DNA of 64,000 nt from Denitrobaculum sp965225735 (GCA_965225735.1 CBDDBN010000025.1:186001-250000); one strand, 5' to 3'. Shown: positions 29,104 through 38,501, numbered from the stretch's first letter. Program-made: numbers and translations. The notes: generated by a model from the sequence alone, not told the origin.

Positions 29104-29658
29104 ATGTTCCGAAGTATTTTTCTTGCGGCCGTCGTGGCCCTTTACAGCGCATCTGCTCAAGCGGTTCCCATCAGCAGCGGTGAGAGCCTCCGTGGTAGCT
29201 ACAGTCTTCCGGGCAGCAACCTCGAGCCTCAGTCCTTCCTATTACGCCTGGCAAACGCAGATCTTTTCGGCAACGGCGATAACGTCGGTATCTCTCTGCT
29301 GGACTCCGCGCTGACCCGGCTCACCTCGACAACTTTCAATTCCGTCGGAACGAGCTTGGATCCAACGGTTGGAATCCGCTTTGGTGTCAGCGACTTTTTG
29401 CCCGGCGTTTTGCCGCGCATTCCGAACAGCGGCTTCATCGAGATCTCCGCGCTGGCCGGGTCGTTCGATGTCAACGCCATCGACCTTTTCGCGCTGGACC
29501 TCACCTTCCCAGGTGTTCCGCTGCAGCGGCAAACCCGCGTTTCGGAATTCCAGCTGGTGGAGACGGAGCCAACGCCTGTTGCCGTGCCTGCGCCGGGATC
29601 CGCGGGACTGTTGTTTTTGGGACTGACCGCCTTCGCAGCGATGCGCCGGCGAATCTAA
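29104..29658 (+). CDS. PEP-CTERM-like sorted surface/exported protein
   Basis: The 184-residue product starts at an ATG with GAAAGG upstream, has a signal peptide ('FLAAVVALYSASAQA'), a Ser/Thr/Asn-rich mature part and a C-terminal sorting tail. The tail starts 'VPAPGSAGLLFLGLTAF' and ends 'AMRRRI', a PEP-CTERM variant with PAP in place of PEP. Such proteins are processed by exosortase at the inner membrane and exported to the envelope or biofilm matrix. No exosortase gene is in the window. Two more PEP-CTERM proteins are encoded at 33.1 and 63.4 kb. Confidence 0.75.
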   Translation: MFRSIFLAAVVALYSASAQAVPISSGESLRGSYSLPGSNLEPQSFLLRLANADLFGNGDNVGISLLDSALTRLTSTTFNSVGTSLDPTVGIRFGVSDFLPGVLPRIPNSGFIEISALAGSFDVNAIDLFALDLTFPGVPLQRQTRVSEFQLVETEPTPVAVPAPGSAGLLFLGLTAFAAMRRRI

Positions 29659-29672
29659 GCGGACCCATTGCA

Positions 29673-29963
29673 ATGACGGAGACCGCCGACCTCGCGTTGC
29701 TGCAAGCCGCCGGAGTGTTGGGCTTTCTGCTCTACATCGGCAGCTTCTCCGCCGTACAGTTCGCGCTGATGAACGGCAACGGCATGGCCTTCAGCATCGC
29801 GAACACCTTCGCAGCCGTGCTGGTCGCGATGAGCCTCATCGCCGAGTTCAATCTGGCCTCGGCGCTGATCCAGGGCAGCTGGATCGTAATCGGCATTGCC
29901 GGGATTGCGACACGCAGTTTTCGAGCAACCGCCAAGAAGGCGAATTCCGGACAAGACCGCTGA
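29673..29963 (+). CDS. Small membrane protein of the CBU_0592 type
   Basis: The 96-residue product has three hydrophobic segments and the pattern 'LLYIGSFSAVQFALMNGNG', 'SIANTFAAVLVAMSLI' and 'FNLASALIQGSWIVIGIAGI' seen in CBU_0592-like proteins, whose function is unknown. It starts 14 bases after the PEP-CTERM gene, suggesting joint transcription. Confidence 0.7.
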   Translation: MTETADLALLQAAGVLGFLLYIGSFSAVQFALMNGNGMAFSIANTFAAVLVAMSLIAEFNLASALIQGSWIVIGIAGIATRSFRATAKKANSGQDR

Positions 29964-30071
29964 TGGAGTAGGCTTCTTCCCGAAGGGTATGGCGCGATAG
30001 CGCGTCACATCCGCGCAGGTCGCAAAAACTTCATACTTTCTTGGGCGGGATCTTGCTATCAAACGTCTGTC

Positions 30072-30494
30072 ATGACAGTCCCTGTCCCTACCAAACTCAC
30101 CATCTGCTCGACCTGTTTAGATACCAGCTGCGGCGGCGAAGCCGGAATCGGCGGCGGCGGCACGATGCTCGGGATGATCGAGGCGAAACACCGTGAGCAC
30201 CCCGATAAGGATGCTGTAGAGATCGTTCCGCTGCGCTGTCTCATGGCCTGCACCGAGGGATGCGTCGCCAGTGTCTCGGCCGAGGGTAAAATGCAGTACC
30301 TACTGGGGCGCCTGCCCGCCGAGGAAGAGGTTGCCGAGCAGCTTCTCGATTTCGCGGCTTTGCATGCGCGTTCAGAGACCGGTGTCACCGAGAATCACAG
30401 CTGGCCACCCAAGATCCAAAGCAGTTTCCTGGGCCGCATCCCGCCGCCTTCGGCCATGAAGGTCGACTGGAACGACGAAGGCTGCAATCTTTGA
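30072..30494 (+). CDS. DUF1636 family putative metal-binding protein
   Basis: The 140-residue soluble protein has the family's ferredoxin-like cysteine set: 'CSTCLDTSC' at the N-terminus and 'RCLMACTEGC' near residues 55-65. DUF1636 proteins are often encoded near cobalamin-biosynthesis genes and are thought to carry a metal or cluster; here the cob operon and bluB lie elsewhere in the window, so the link is only by family. The final 'HSWPPKIQSSFLGRIPP' is also conserved in relatives. No operon partner is obvious. Confidence 0.75.
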   Translation: MTVPVPTKLTICSTCLDTSCGGEAGIGGGGTMLGMIEAKHREHPDKDAVEIVPLRCLMACTEGCVASVSAEGKMQYLLGRLPAEEEVAEQLLDFAALHARSETGVTENHSWPPKIQSSFLGRIPPPSAMKVDWNDEGCNL

Positions 30495-30552
30495 CCTTTC
30501 GGCGTCTTTCGTTTTTCCTAAGAGATACAGATTAGGGATTGGAGCCTTCATC

Positions 30553-31089
30553 TTGGCAATGCATCAACAGGATCGGATCATCGAAACAGAACGTTTGATC
30601 CTGGAGCCCTTCCAGCTTTCCCACGCGGAAGCCATGAATGTCATGAACGCCGACCCGGAGGTCATGCGTTATATCGGGCCGGTCGAGACACTGGCGGAAA
30701 CCCGGAACTGGATCGAGGACGTACTCGGACGCTGGGCAAGGTTTGGGTATTCCTGGTGGTCGATCTTTCTGCGGCAGAATGGGGACTTCATCGGCGCCGC
30801 CTGCGTGCAACACTTGGCCAACAAGGACGGCGCACCACTGGAGATCGGCTGGCGTTTGATTCCAACCTATCACGGCAAAGGCTATGCGACCGAGGCCGGA
30901 CAGGCGGCCATCGACTTCGCCTTCGGAGCGCTCGGCGCGGACTATCTGGTGGCCGTCGCGGCCCCGGACAACGAAGCCTCCCAGAGGGTCATGCAACGGC
31001 TCGGGATGAGATACGTCGGGATCGAAGAACACTACGACGTGCCCTGTGCTGTCTATGAGCTGCATAAGACGAGCGGCAAAAAGCCTTAG
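30553..31089 (+). CDS. GNAT acetyltransferase, RimJ/RimL type
   Basis: The 178-residue protein shows 'IIETERLILEPFQLSHAEAM' at the start, 'IGWRLIPTYHGKGYATEAGQ' as acetyl-CoA motif A, and 'VAAPDNEASQRVMQRLGMR' as motif B, the layout of Acetyltransf_3 proteins that modify ribosomal proteins or small molecules. The substrate is unknown. It begins about 58 bases after DUF1636 and may belong to the same transcript. Confidence 0.85.
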   Translation: MAMHQQDRIIETERLILEPFQLSHAEAMNVMNADPEVMRYIGPVETLAETRNWIEDVLGRWARFGYSWWSIFLRQNGDFIGAACVQHLANKDGAPLEIGWRLIPTYHGKGYATEAGQAAIDFAFGALGADYLVAVAAPDNEASQRVMQRLGMRYVGIEEHYDVPCAVYELHKTSGKKP

Positions 31090-31244
31090 ATCGGAACCGG
31101 TCGTCCACTGGAGAAAACACCATGGTTTCAGCTTTCAAGAGTTGAAATACGGCTTGCCCACACGAGCTATAAAAAATGCGGTCTGATAGTCGTTCCGATC
31201 GTTTAGAGAACCGCGGTCCCTTGCAGTTAGCAGCGAGCTGACGG

Positions 31245-31412
31245 ATGTTTTGGGTACATACCACCGACCCTTTGCCCTATCTCACCCAATTCGGAGACCG
31301 GATGGCCTTTGCTATCGGTGTCGTGTTGCTGGTGGCTTGCGCGGTGCGTTTGTGGAAACGATCCGCAATCCGGCGCGCATCTAACAAGGGTCCGGATGAA
31401 GTTCAGGACTAG
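31245..31412 (+). CDS. Possible small single-pass membrane protein
   Basis: A 55-codon frame with one hydrophobic helix ('MAFAIGVVLLVACAVRLW') followed by a basic stretch ('KRSAIRRASNK'), consistent with an inside-positive orientation. A shorter start at 31302 is also possible. No strong ribosome site is seen. It lies in an otherwise empty 475-base gap between the RimJ/RimL-like gene and the methyltransferase gene. Low certainty. Confidence 0.35.
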   Translation: MFWVHTTDPLPYLTQFGDRMAFAIGVVLLVACAVRLWKRSAIRRASNKGPDEVQD

Positions 31413-31565
31413 CCGGCTAGCAATCCTCTTTAGCCGTCCGCTAACCAGACATTCCGCAAGACATGCACTCCCGCCTCCCCGCGGCCGTTCGGTCTATCAT
31501 GTAAACATTTCCGCCCGATCCGATGAATTGCCTGTAGCATGACCCTCCGGACGGGAGGGAACAAC

Positions 31566-32672
31566 ATGAGTGAAGCGCTGCAGACCGACGACTTCATGGC
31601 TATGAAGGGCGCGGGCTACTATTCCAAGGCGACCATCGGCGCCAAGCATGTGATGGATAACGCGGCGGGCCTGATACTCGATGCGCTGGAGCGTATGGAT
31701 CCGCCGGACAATAGCGAGATCTTCACCATGACCGATATGGGTTGCGCCGACGGCGGCACCTCGATCGACATGGTGGGCCGGGTGTTAAAGGAGGTGCGGC
31801 GGCGCTGTCCCTCGCGGCCGATCCAGATGATCTACACGGATCTGCCGCGTAATGACTTCTCTCAGCTCTTCCAGATCGTCCATGGCCTGACCGACATCGA
31901 AAGCTATTTCGCCGAGATCGACAATCTCTACGTCTACGGCTGCGCGACCTCCTTTCATCAGCGCATGGTGCCGCCGTGCAGCCTGCAGCTGGGGCACTCG
32001 GCGACCGCGTCGCATTACATCACGGAAGTCCCCTGCCCCATCGAGAACCACGTGCACATGGTCGGCGCCGCGGGCGCCGAGCGCGCGGCCTTCGAGGCCA
32101 AGGGCGCGCATGACTGGCAGAACATGCTGTTAAACCGCGCAGCAGAATTGGCGCCTGGCGGCCGGCTGGCGCTGTTCAACTTCGGTATCGACGAGGAAGG
32201 CCGCTATCTCGGCCAGACCGGCGGCGTCTCGATGTTTGACACCTTCAACGAACTCTGGGCCGGCATGGTGGATGACAACATCCTCACGCCGGAAGAGTAC
32301 CGGACCACCAACTTCCCGCAATGTTACCGCACGGTCGAGCAGTTCGCCGCGCCGCTGCGGGACGAAGCCAGCCCCGTGCGGCAGGCCGGTCTGCGGCTCG
32401 AGCATATCGAGACCCGCGTCGTGCGCTGCCCCTTTGCTGAAGACTTCGAACGCCACGGGGACGCCGAGAGGTTCGCGGCCGAGTACATCCCCACCCTGCG
32501 CTCCTGGTCCGAGCCGGTCTTTCTGGCCGGTCTCTCCGGCGACCGCAGCAGCGAAGAGCGGGCGGCAATCGTCAACGACTTCTACCGGCGTTATCAGCGC
32601 CGCGTCGCCGAAGCACCGCAGGGACACGCCATGGACTACGTACACTGCTACATGATTTGCGAGAAGCTCTGA
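31566..32672 (+). CDS. SABATH-type S-adenosylmethionine-dependent carboxyl methyltransferase
   Basis: The 368-residue protein follows the plant SABATH (Methyltransf_7) plan. The N-terminal 'MKGAGYYSKATIGAK' aligns with the substrate/SAM lid, 'MTDMGCADGGTSIDM' is the SAM-binding motif I, and 'YTDLPRNDFSQLF' matches the LNDLPGNDFN-like motif. 'SFHQRMVPPCSLQLGHSATA' corresponds to the SFYGRLFP...S-S region. These enzymes methylate carboxyl groups of small acids such as salicylate, jasmonate or farnesoate; bacterial members are few and their substrates little known. The start was chosen at the ATG preceded by GGGAGG. Confidence 0.75.
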   Translation: MSEALQTDDFMAMKGAGYYSKATIGAKHVMDNAAGLILDALERMDPPDNSEIFTMTDMGCADGGTSIDMVGRVLKEVRRRCPSRPIQMIYTDLPRNDFSQLFQIVHGLTDIESYFAEIDNLYVYGCATSFHQRMVPPCSLQLGHSATASHYITEVPCPIENHVHMVGAAGAERAAFEAKGAHDWQNMLLNRAAELAPGGRLALFNFGIDEEGRYLGQTGGVSMFDTFNELWAGMVDDNILTPEEYRTTNFPQCYRTVEQFAAPLRDEASPVRQAGLRLEHIETRVVRCPFAEDFERHGDAERFAAEYIPTLRSWSEPVFLAGLSGDRSSEERAAIVNDFYRRYQRRVAEAPQGHAMDYVHCYMICEKL

Positions 32673-33072
32673 CAACGCGCCATCCGCCAGAACCGCTTCA
32701 CGGAAAGACAACTTCCAGACTGCCCCAAAGTCGAGAGCACAGCGGCAGAAACTGTACGCTGGATGGCATAGTCAATGTTCAATGGAGCCAAGGCTGTAAC
32801 CGCGAGACATGAGGCCGCATAGAATCGCTTTGGACATTTGTGGTGAGCGGAAAAGCAGCTAACTTTCTCAAGCGAAATGACTTACTTAGTTATACTCTAG
32901 GACTATAGTCTCGATGTGATCGTTCGTGTTTTAATCGATACAGAACTGTAACTTCAGTTGGTAGTGCCTGAGCACACAATATCGATTACGGCAGCCAAAA
33001 GCGAAATGCGTTTCACTATCGTCTGCTCAATAAGAGCCTAAGTTGGTTTGGGCGATATCTCGGGGATGCGTC
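32673..33072. other. AT-rich intergenic stretch
   Basis: About 400 bases, much AT-richer than the neighbouring coding DNA, particularly 32860-33000. It presumably contains the promoter of the PEP-CTERM gene that follows. I see no further gene, RNA or long repeat. Confidence 0.45.
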
Positions 33073-33750
33073 ATGGGGGATAAGACAAGAATGATTGACA
33101 GAATAACGAGTGCCGTTCTTTCGGCGATCTTTGCTACCTTCTTCGTAGCATCGACGGCGTCGGCGAACCTGATCACCAATGGTGATTTCGAAACAGGTGA
33201 CTTCTCCGGCTGGACGGTCTTCGCAACCGCCGACGGAACCACGGGTGTTTCCGATGTCGTTTCCTTCGATACCACCGGCAGCGGCGCATCGCTGGCAGCC
33301 CATTTCCAGGTCGGGCGCGTCCCAACGAGCATCGGTCCTGCCGAAGGCGGCGGCATTTTACAGAACATAACACTCGCGACCGCTGGTCTTGTGACGATCG
33401 GACTGGATATTGCTTCTGACAACAACGGCCCCAACAACAATGCCGCTGGCGGAATTTTCACCCTGCTGTTTAACAATATCGTGCTCGACAGTTTCGATTT
33501 CGACTTCATAAGCTCTGGCGTAACCCAACGCGCAGCACTTAACGGAGTTGTCGCCGCGGCCGCGGGAGTACACGAGATCCGCATCGAAATGACGCGCGGC
33601 TTTGGACGGAGCGACACAACGCCGGAACAGTATATCGACAATGTGGTGGCGACCTCGGCGACATCACAGATTCCGGAGCCCAGCACGCTGGCGATCCTGG
33701 GTTTCGGCCTTGCCGGCCTCGCCCTCATGCGGCGCCGGAAAGCCGCATAA
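33073..33750 (+). CDS. PEP-CTERM sorting domain protein
   Basis: The 225-residue exported protein has a signal peptide ('SAVLSAIFATFFVASTASA'). A carbohydrate-binding-like beta domain begins 'NLITNGDFETGDFSGWTVF', a motif common in PEP-CTERM matrix proteins. The canonical tail starts 'IPEPSTLAILGFGLAGLAL' and ends 'MRRRKAA'. The start could instead be the ATG at 33091; both have purine-rich sites upstream. A terminator follows at 33790. Its role is presumably extracellular matrix or surface structure. Confidence 0.9.
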   Translation: MGDKTRMIDRITSAVLSAIFATFFVASTASANLITNGDFETGDFSGWTVFATADGTTGVSDVVSFDTTGSGASLAAHFQVGRVPTSIGPAEGGGILQNITLATAGLVTIGLDIASDNNGPNNNAAGGIFTLLFNNIVLDSFDFDFISSGVTQRAALNGVVAAAAGVHEIRIEMTRGFGRSDTTPEQYIDNVVATSATSQIPEPSTLAILGFGLAGLALMRRRKAA

Positions 33751-33789
33751 GGCTACTTACGCGAACATAATAGCCTTCAGTTAGAGAGC

Positions 33790-33820
33790 ACGGCGGGTCT
33801 TCAGATCCGCCGTTTTCTTT
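33790..33820 (+). terminator. Rho-independent terminator after the PEP-CTERM gene
   Basis: ACGGCGG (33790-33796) pairs with CCGCCGT (33807-33813) and is followed by TTTTCTTT. It separates the PEP-CTERM transcript from the convergent agmatinase-like gene. Confidence 0.8.
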
Positions 33821-33836
33821 GCGGGTTAAGCGGTCC

Positions 33837-34787
33837 TCACACCCGCTGCCGGCTGATCAATCCCATGGCCACGCCAAAGATGCGGGCGGCGACCAGCGCG
33901 CCGCGGCCGCCTACGTCATTGGCGGGCATGAGCTCGACCAAATCGAAACCGACGATCTTGTTGCGTGCGGCGACGGCCTTCAGAAGGTTGACCACCTGCC
34001 AGTAATCGAAGCCGCCTGGCGCCGGACCGATCACCGAAGGCACAATGGCCGGGTCCATGGCGTCGATGTCCAGGGTCACGAACACATCGCGGCCTGTGGG
34101 TAAAGCCTCGAGGACGGTTTCGAAGCCAACCCGCACGATCTCCTGCATGGGGAAGAACTGGACGCCCCAACTGGTCGCGTCCTCAAAGTCCTGCGGCCGG
34201 GCGCTGCCCAGACCGCGCGCACCGAGTTGCATGATCTCCTTCACCCAGGGCATTTCCGAGGCGCGGCGCATATTGCTCGAGAGCCCCATGCGCTCGCCCC
34301 CAACCTCGTCCCGCCAGTCGATATGGGCGTCCAATTGGACGATGGAGATCGGACCGTGGTTCTCGTAAGCCTGAAAGACCGGGATGGGAATGGAATCGTC
34401 CCCGCCAATCACGATGGGCACGGCGCCGGCCTCCAGCACAGTTTTGACATGGCGCGAGATTGTCTTCCGGTTGGAGGCGAAGTCGCTTTCGCTGTAATCC
34501 AGGTTACCCCAGTCCACGGCCTTGGTGCCCTCCGCCAGGATCGTGCCGCCCAGATCGAAATCGTAGTGCCCCAGGACGCCCGGCCAGCCGTCCGCCGCGC
34601 GGATGGCATCCGGCGCGCCGGCGCAATAGGGACCGACGGATGTGTATGGGGTCGCGCTCGGCGCGCCCATCACCACGACATCGGCGTCCTCGACCTGCCC
34701 CGGCTGGGCCTTTGGAATGTCGAAAAGGCCGCCGCTGACTTTGCCGCCGAACATGGCTTCCATCGTGAGGTTTTCGGTTTCGGACAT
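33837..34787 (-). CDS. Agmatinase/guanidino-hydrolase family (ureohydrolase) protein
   Basis: The 316-residue cytoplasmic enzyme belongs to the arginase/agmatinase fold, which removes urea from guanidino compounds using two Mn ions. Metal-ligand motifs are 'DAHIDW' and 'DIDAMDP' (both standard) and 'GGDDS', where most family members have GGDHS; the usual His ligand is replaced by Asp. The substrate may therefore differ from agmatine (guanidinobutyrate or another guanidino acid). It is monocistronic and convergent with the PEP-CTERM gene. Confidence 0.85.
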   Translation of the reverse strand: MSETENLTMEAMFGGKVSGGLFDIPKAQPGQVEDADVVVMGAPSATPYTSVGPYCAGAPDAIRAADGWPGVLGHYDFDLGGTILAEGTKAVDWGNLDYSESDFASNRKTISRHVKTVLEAGAVPIVIGGDDSIPIPVFQAYENHGPISIVQLDAHIDWRDEVGGERMGLSSNMRRASEMPWVKEIMQLGARGLGSARPQDFEDATSWGVQFFPMQEIVRVGFETVLEALPTGRDVFVTLDIDAMDPAIVPSVIGPAPGGFDYWQVVNLLKAVAARNKIVGFDLVELMPANDVGGRGALVAARIFGVAMGLISRQRV

Positions 34788-35086
34788 CGCGATCCCCGTA
34801 TGATTGGTTTGGCACAGCGCCCACCGGCCCGCTTACAGCTGCTCTCGAGGCTGAAGTCGCGCGGTACCCTCTGCTTCTCTTGCGAGCGAGGACGATAGCA
34901 CTCTTCTGCGAAACTGGAGACGGAGCTTTTTTAAGCCTGAAAAGGAAGGAATTGCGAGCCGCCACAGACTCAGCCGGCGCTTGCTTTTCAGATCGACCGA
35001 AAATGCAGGCAGAGACGCGCAGAGCCCGCCCACCGAAACCGGAGGGCAGGCCCTGTTCAAAAAGCTTGGAGAAGCCTGTTTACGGC

Positions 35087-37033
35087 TTAAGCCGTCCGAA
35101 CCTGCGCGAGGAAGGTGTCGACTTGCCGTTTCAGATCGACGGATTGTTGCGACATCTGTTCTGCGTCGTTCAGGATCTCGGCGGCGGCGGTACCGGTATC
35201 CGACGCGGCTTGGCTAACATCTGAGATGTTGACACTGACCTGCTGGGTCCGCGAAGCCGCCTCCTGGACGTTGCGCGCAATCTCCTCGGTCGCCGCCGAC
35301 TGTTCCTCGACAGCCGCCGCGATATTGGTCGTCACTTCGTTGATATTACCGATGATCTTGCCGATGCCCTCGACGGAGTTCGCAGCCTCCTGGGTCGAGT
35401 CCTGAATGCCGGAAATCTGCTGGCTGATCTCCTCGGTCGCCTTCGCGGTCTGATTGGCCAGGTTCTTCACTTCGGAAGCGACCACCGCGAAGCCCTTACC
35501 GGCATCGCCCGCGCGCGCCGCCTCGATCGTGGCGTTCAGTGCAAGCAGGTTCGTCTGCTCGGCGATATCCGTGATCAGGTTGACCACATCGCCGATCTTC
35601 TGAGCCGAATCCACCAGCCCCTGAATGGTCTGGCTCGTCGCGCCGGCGTTGTCGACGGCCCGGTTGGCCGTGCCGGCAGCATCGGTGACCTGACGGCCGA
35701 TTTCATTGATCGAGGCCGTGAGCTCTTCGGTCGCGGCCGCCACCGTTTGCACATTGGCCGAGGCCTGCTCGGACGTTGTCGCAACGGATTTGGACTGCGT
35801 CAGAGCCTGATCCGCGGTCGAGGACATGCTTTGGGCGGAGGATTGCATGGACTTGGAGGAGGACGAAACTGTCTCGGCGACAACGCCGACGCTCTTTTCG
35901 AAGCTGTCGGCCAACGCGTTCATTTCCCGCGCCTTCTGCTCCTTGGCGCGGCTTTCGGCCTCTGCCTGCTCCGCATCGAGGCGTTTGATCTTGATGGCAT
36001 TGTCCTTGAAGATCTGGACGGCCTGCGCCATCTCGCCGAGCTCGTCGCTGCGGCCCTGGGCGGGCACATCCACTTCCAGATCGCCATCGGCGAGGCGTTG
36101 CATGGCGCCCGTCATCCCGGCCATCGGTTTGAACACCAGGTAAGAGGCGAGCAGGCCGATCATCACGGCCGACAGCAGCAAAGCCACAACGGCCTGGATG
36201 CCGGATGCGTAGAGGTTTTCGCGTGAATCGGCCTGGATCGCGCTCTGCTTTTCGAACACCCAGACCTTCCAGCCCAAGTCTTCGATCACGCTCAGCGAGC
36301 CGTCATAGCCTTCTTCCCCGATCTGAAAGGTCAGACGGGTATCGGCGGTCGCGCCATTGTGTTGTTCCAGACCCGGGATGACATCCCAGAGCTTCTTGCC
36401 GATGAATTCCTGGTTCTGGTGGGCCATGATGAAGCCGTCGGAGCGGGTCAGGATAACGTTCTCGAAGTCGAGCAGACCCCGGGTAAACTCGGTAATCTCG
36501 GTGAGCTTCAGGTTCACGCAGAGGGTGCCGAAGACCGTCTGACCCTCAAGCAGCGGAACGCCAACGGCCATGATCAGGAAGCCCGCGGAGGAAACATAAG
36601 GGGTGGTCACGATCCGCTTTTCGCCGCCGTGGATGCGCTTGTACCACTCGCGCTGCAGGGCTTTTTCGTTGAAGTTCGGTATCAGCCCCTTCGTCGTATA
36701 GGTCGAACCGTCCTTAAACCCGTAGTAACTCTCCAATGCGCCCGTGTTTTGCAGCAGGTCGGTGACCAGGGTCTGGCGATAGGCGAAGAGATCGTCGCCT
36801 TCCAGACCCGCGGCATTGTTGAACTGCTTGGAAGCCAGCTCCAGCGAGGTGAAGTACCCGTTCATTTTCACATCGACGGCTTTGGCCACGGCCCGCGCGA
36901 TGACGTCCAACTCGTTGCGCTTCATGTTTTCCGAGGAAGAACTAAAATTCTTAAACGACAGAGCAGTCATCGCCACGATGACAACAAAGAAAAACGTGAA
37001 GACACTCAGGATGATCTTGGTTTTGGCTTTCAT
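35087..37033 (-). CDS. Methyl-accepting chemotaxis protein with dCache sensor
   Basis: The 648-residue transmembrane receptor has, in order, an N-terminal helix (residues 7-28), a periplasmic double-Cache domain (about 35-280) with 'LQREWYKRIHGGEK', the R-x-W-Y element common in amino-acid-type dCache sensors, and a second helix ('AVVALLLSAVMIGLLASYLV'). A HAMP domain ('PMAGMTGAMQRLADGDLEVD') and a cytoplasmic signalling domain with the hairpin tip region 'IADIAEQTNLLALNATIEAA'-like sequence complete it. It lacks a CheR-docking pentapeptide. No che genes lie nearby. Confidence 0.93.
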   Translation of the reverse strand: MKAKTKIILSVFTFFFVVIVAMTALSFKNFSSSSENMKRNELDVIARAVAKAVDVKMNGYFTSLELASKQFNNAAGLEGDDLFAYRQTLVTDLLQNTGALESYYGFKDGSTYTTKGLIPNFNEKALQREWYKRIHGGEKRIVTTPYVSSAGFLIMAVGVPLLEGQTVFGTLCVNLKLTEITEFTRGLLDFENVILTRSDGFIMAHQNQEFIGKKLWDVIPGLEQHNGATADTRLTFQIGEEGYDGSLSVIEDLGWKVWVFEKQSAIQADSRENLYASGIQAVVALLLSAVMIGLLASYLVFKPMAGMTGAMQRLADGDLEVDVPAQGRSDELGEMAQAVQIFKDNAIKIKRLDAEQAEAESRAKEQKAREMNALADSFEKSVGVVAETVSSSSKSMQSSAQSMSSTADQALTQSKSVATTSEQASANVQTVAAATEELTASINEIGRQVTDAAGTANRAVDNAGATSQTIQGLVDSAQKIGDVVNLITDIAEQTNLLALNATIEAARAGDAGKGFAVVASEVKNLANQTAKATEEISQQISGIQDSTQEAANSVEGIGKIIGNINEVTTNIAAAVEEQSAATEEIARNVQEAASRTQQVSVNISDVSQAASDTGTAAAEILNDAEQMSQQSVDLKRQVDTFLAQVRTA

Positions 37034-37376
37034 GGAACAGGGCCCTAATTAGCATGCAATTCTTAAGCGCAAATCGAGTGCCCGTTGATTAGTACCTCGC
37101 CGGCCTCAAAGGATTTGCAAGACCGCAAACTAGAGATCCCAAGTTAAAAGGTGGTTAGCGGCCAGGTGGTTCTTTAATCGCCACTCATTGGCAGAATCTC
37201 TGGGCCTCGCGGCAAAGCAAAAGACTGAAATTTACTCGATTCCAGTCCAGAAGATCCCTTATAGGCTGAATCGAAACCAGACCTTGTGCCCTAACGGCTC
37301 AGTTTCGCCGCTTTGTTGTGCGGCAGGGCAACGTGGGAAGACAGGCAATGGCGGAGCCCAGCGCCCGCCAAACGCG
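37034..37376. other. Intergenic stretch, nothing recognised
   Basis: About 340 bases between the chemoreceptor start and the stop of the convergent-side metallopeptidase gene. Short open frames here have no start signals or protein-like composition. The left end should carry the chemoreceptor promoter. Confidence 0.4.
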
Positions 37377-38174
37377 TCATTTCTTCAGCCTGCGCTTTAC
37401 TTTGCGGAAGTATCGAAGCAACGGTTTGATGATGAACCTAACAGCACGCAAAGACCTCGAAAGAACAGGATGCGAACGACGCATCATCTTTCTTGCATAG
37501 TCATTGGCCTCTTCTTCCTGTTCTTCGACCTGCCCGCGTTCCATGTGACCGCAGGCATGATGCCCGACCTCGTGATAGAAAGTGCGTTCCGCGCGAAGAC
37601 CCAACGCCCAGAGACGCCAGGACTCCACCCGCTCCTGAGGCCAGGTGAGGATAATTCCGGAGAAATAGAGATTATACTTGCCGCGATATTCGAAGTCAGG
37701 TTGACGGGCAATGATGTCAATACGCGTAACCCCTTTGAGCTCAAGCTGCGGGGTCTGGCTCCAACGTTCCAGATTAGCCACAACGACATCACGGTCTTCG
37801 ATATCCGGCGCGATATAGACAGGAACACCTGGACCGATATGTGTCGCAGGTCGATCTTGGAGACGCTGCAAAAACGACTTCGCAATGTTGCGGTAAGCAG
37901 GGTGAAGTTTGCGGCCGTTTAAGCGTTTGATTTCCTGCTCGCCGGCGTCAGGATCCAGTTCGCACAGCAAGGACAGCATGATCGTGAAGTAGTCGGTAAG
38001 ACTTTGCTGCGGTTTTTTCTCCCAGGCCGGGTTTCTGAGCTTCTCCCGAACCAGTGGAGATGCGGCCTTGCCCTGGTCGAGCAGTTCGCGCCAAGCGTCG
38101 CGGACCGTTTCCACATTGCTGAAATTGACGCCGCGCAGGAGGTTATTGATCTGCGCCGTTACTTCGGCGGTCAT
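37377..38174 (-). CDS. Putative HExxH zinc metallopeptidase-like protein
   Basis: About 265 residues from the ATG giving 'MTAEVTAQINNLLRG' (an in-frame ATG 30 bases earlier is possible). The C-terminal half has 'FYHEVGHHACGH' followed about 20 residues later by 'EEEANDYARKMMRR'. This HExxH plus downstream Glu resembles the ImmA/IrrE (DUF955) zinc peptidases. The N-terminal half is helical and unrecognised. The tail is highly basic ('FRKVKRRLKK'). Known ImmA-like peptidases cleave repressors in mobile elements or stress responses; no repressor gene is next to it. Confidence 0.6.
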   Translation of the reverse strand: MTAEVTAQINNLLRGVNFSNVETVRDAWRELLDQGKAASPLVREKLRNPAWEKKPQQSLTDYFTIMLSLLCELDPDAGEQEIKRLNGRKLHPAYRNIAKSFLQRLQDRPATHIGPGVPVYIAPDIEDRDVVVANLERWSQTPQLELKGVTRIDIIARQPDFEYRGKYNLYFSGIILTWPQERVESWRLWALGLRAERTFYHEVGHHACGHMERGQVEEQEEEANDYARKMMRRSHPVLSRSLRAVRFIIKPLLRYFRKVKRRLKK

Positions 38175-38204
38175 ACCCGCGCCGCCCGGAGCGCAATGCG
38201 GCAA

Positions 38205-38501
38205 GGCAAGCCTCTGCCGGTCGCGATTCTGGTTTGTTTTCTCACGCCTATCACTTAGGGAGCGGTCCGTTGTTTTTCAATCTAAATGACATATAGAAAG
38301 CCGGAAAAACAATCAAAAACAGCAAAGTTGCCGGTGTCTTACGTGCGCGGAAATGACAGGACACGAGTGCTTACAAAGCAAGAAGACGCAGTCTCATCCC
38401 AAAGCTGAGGGCCGCAATTGGGCCTGCAAACACGCATGATTATGGTCGGGGACGCCTCCCGATTATATGCTCACTGGAACCACCGAACATCGAGGTAAAG
38501 C
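38205..38501. other. Intergenic stretch, nothing recognised
   Basis: About 300 bases of moderate GC. The right end has GAGGTAAAGC as ribosome site for the small gene at 38502. No repeat or RNA gene is evident. Confidence 0.4.
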
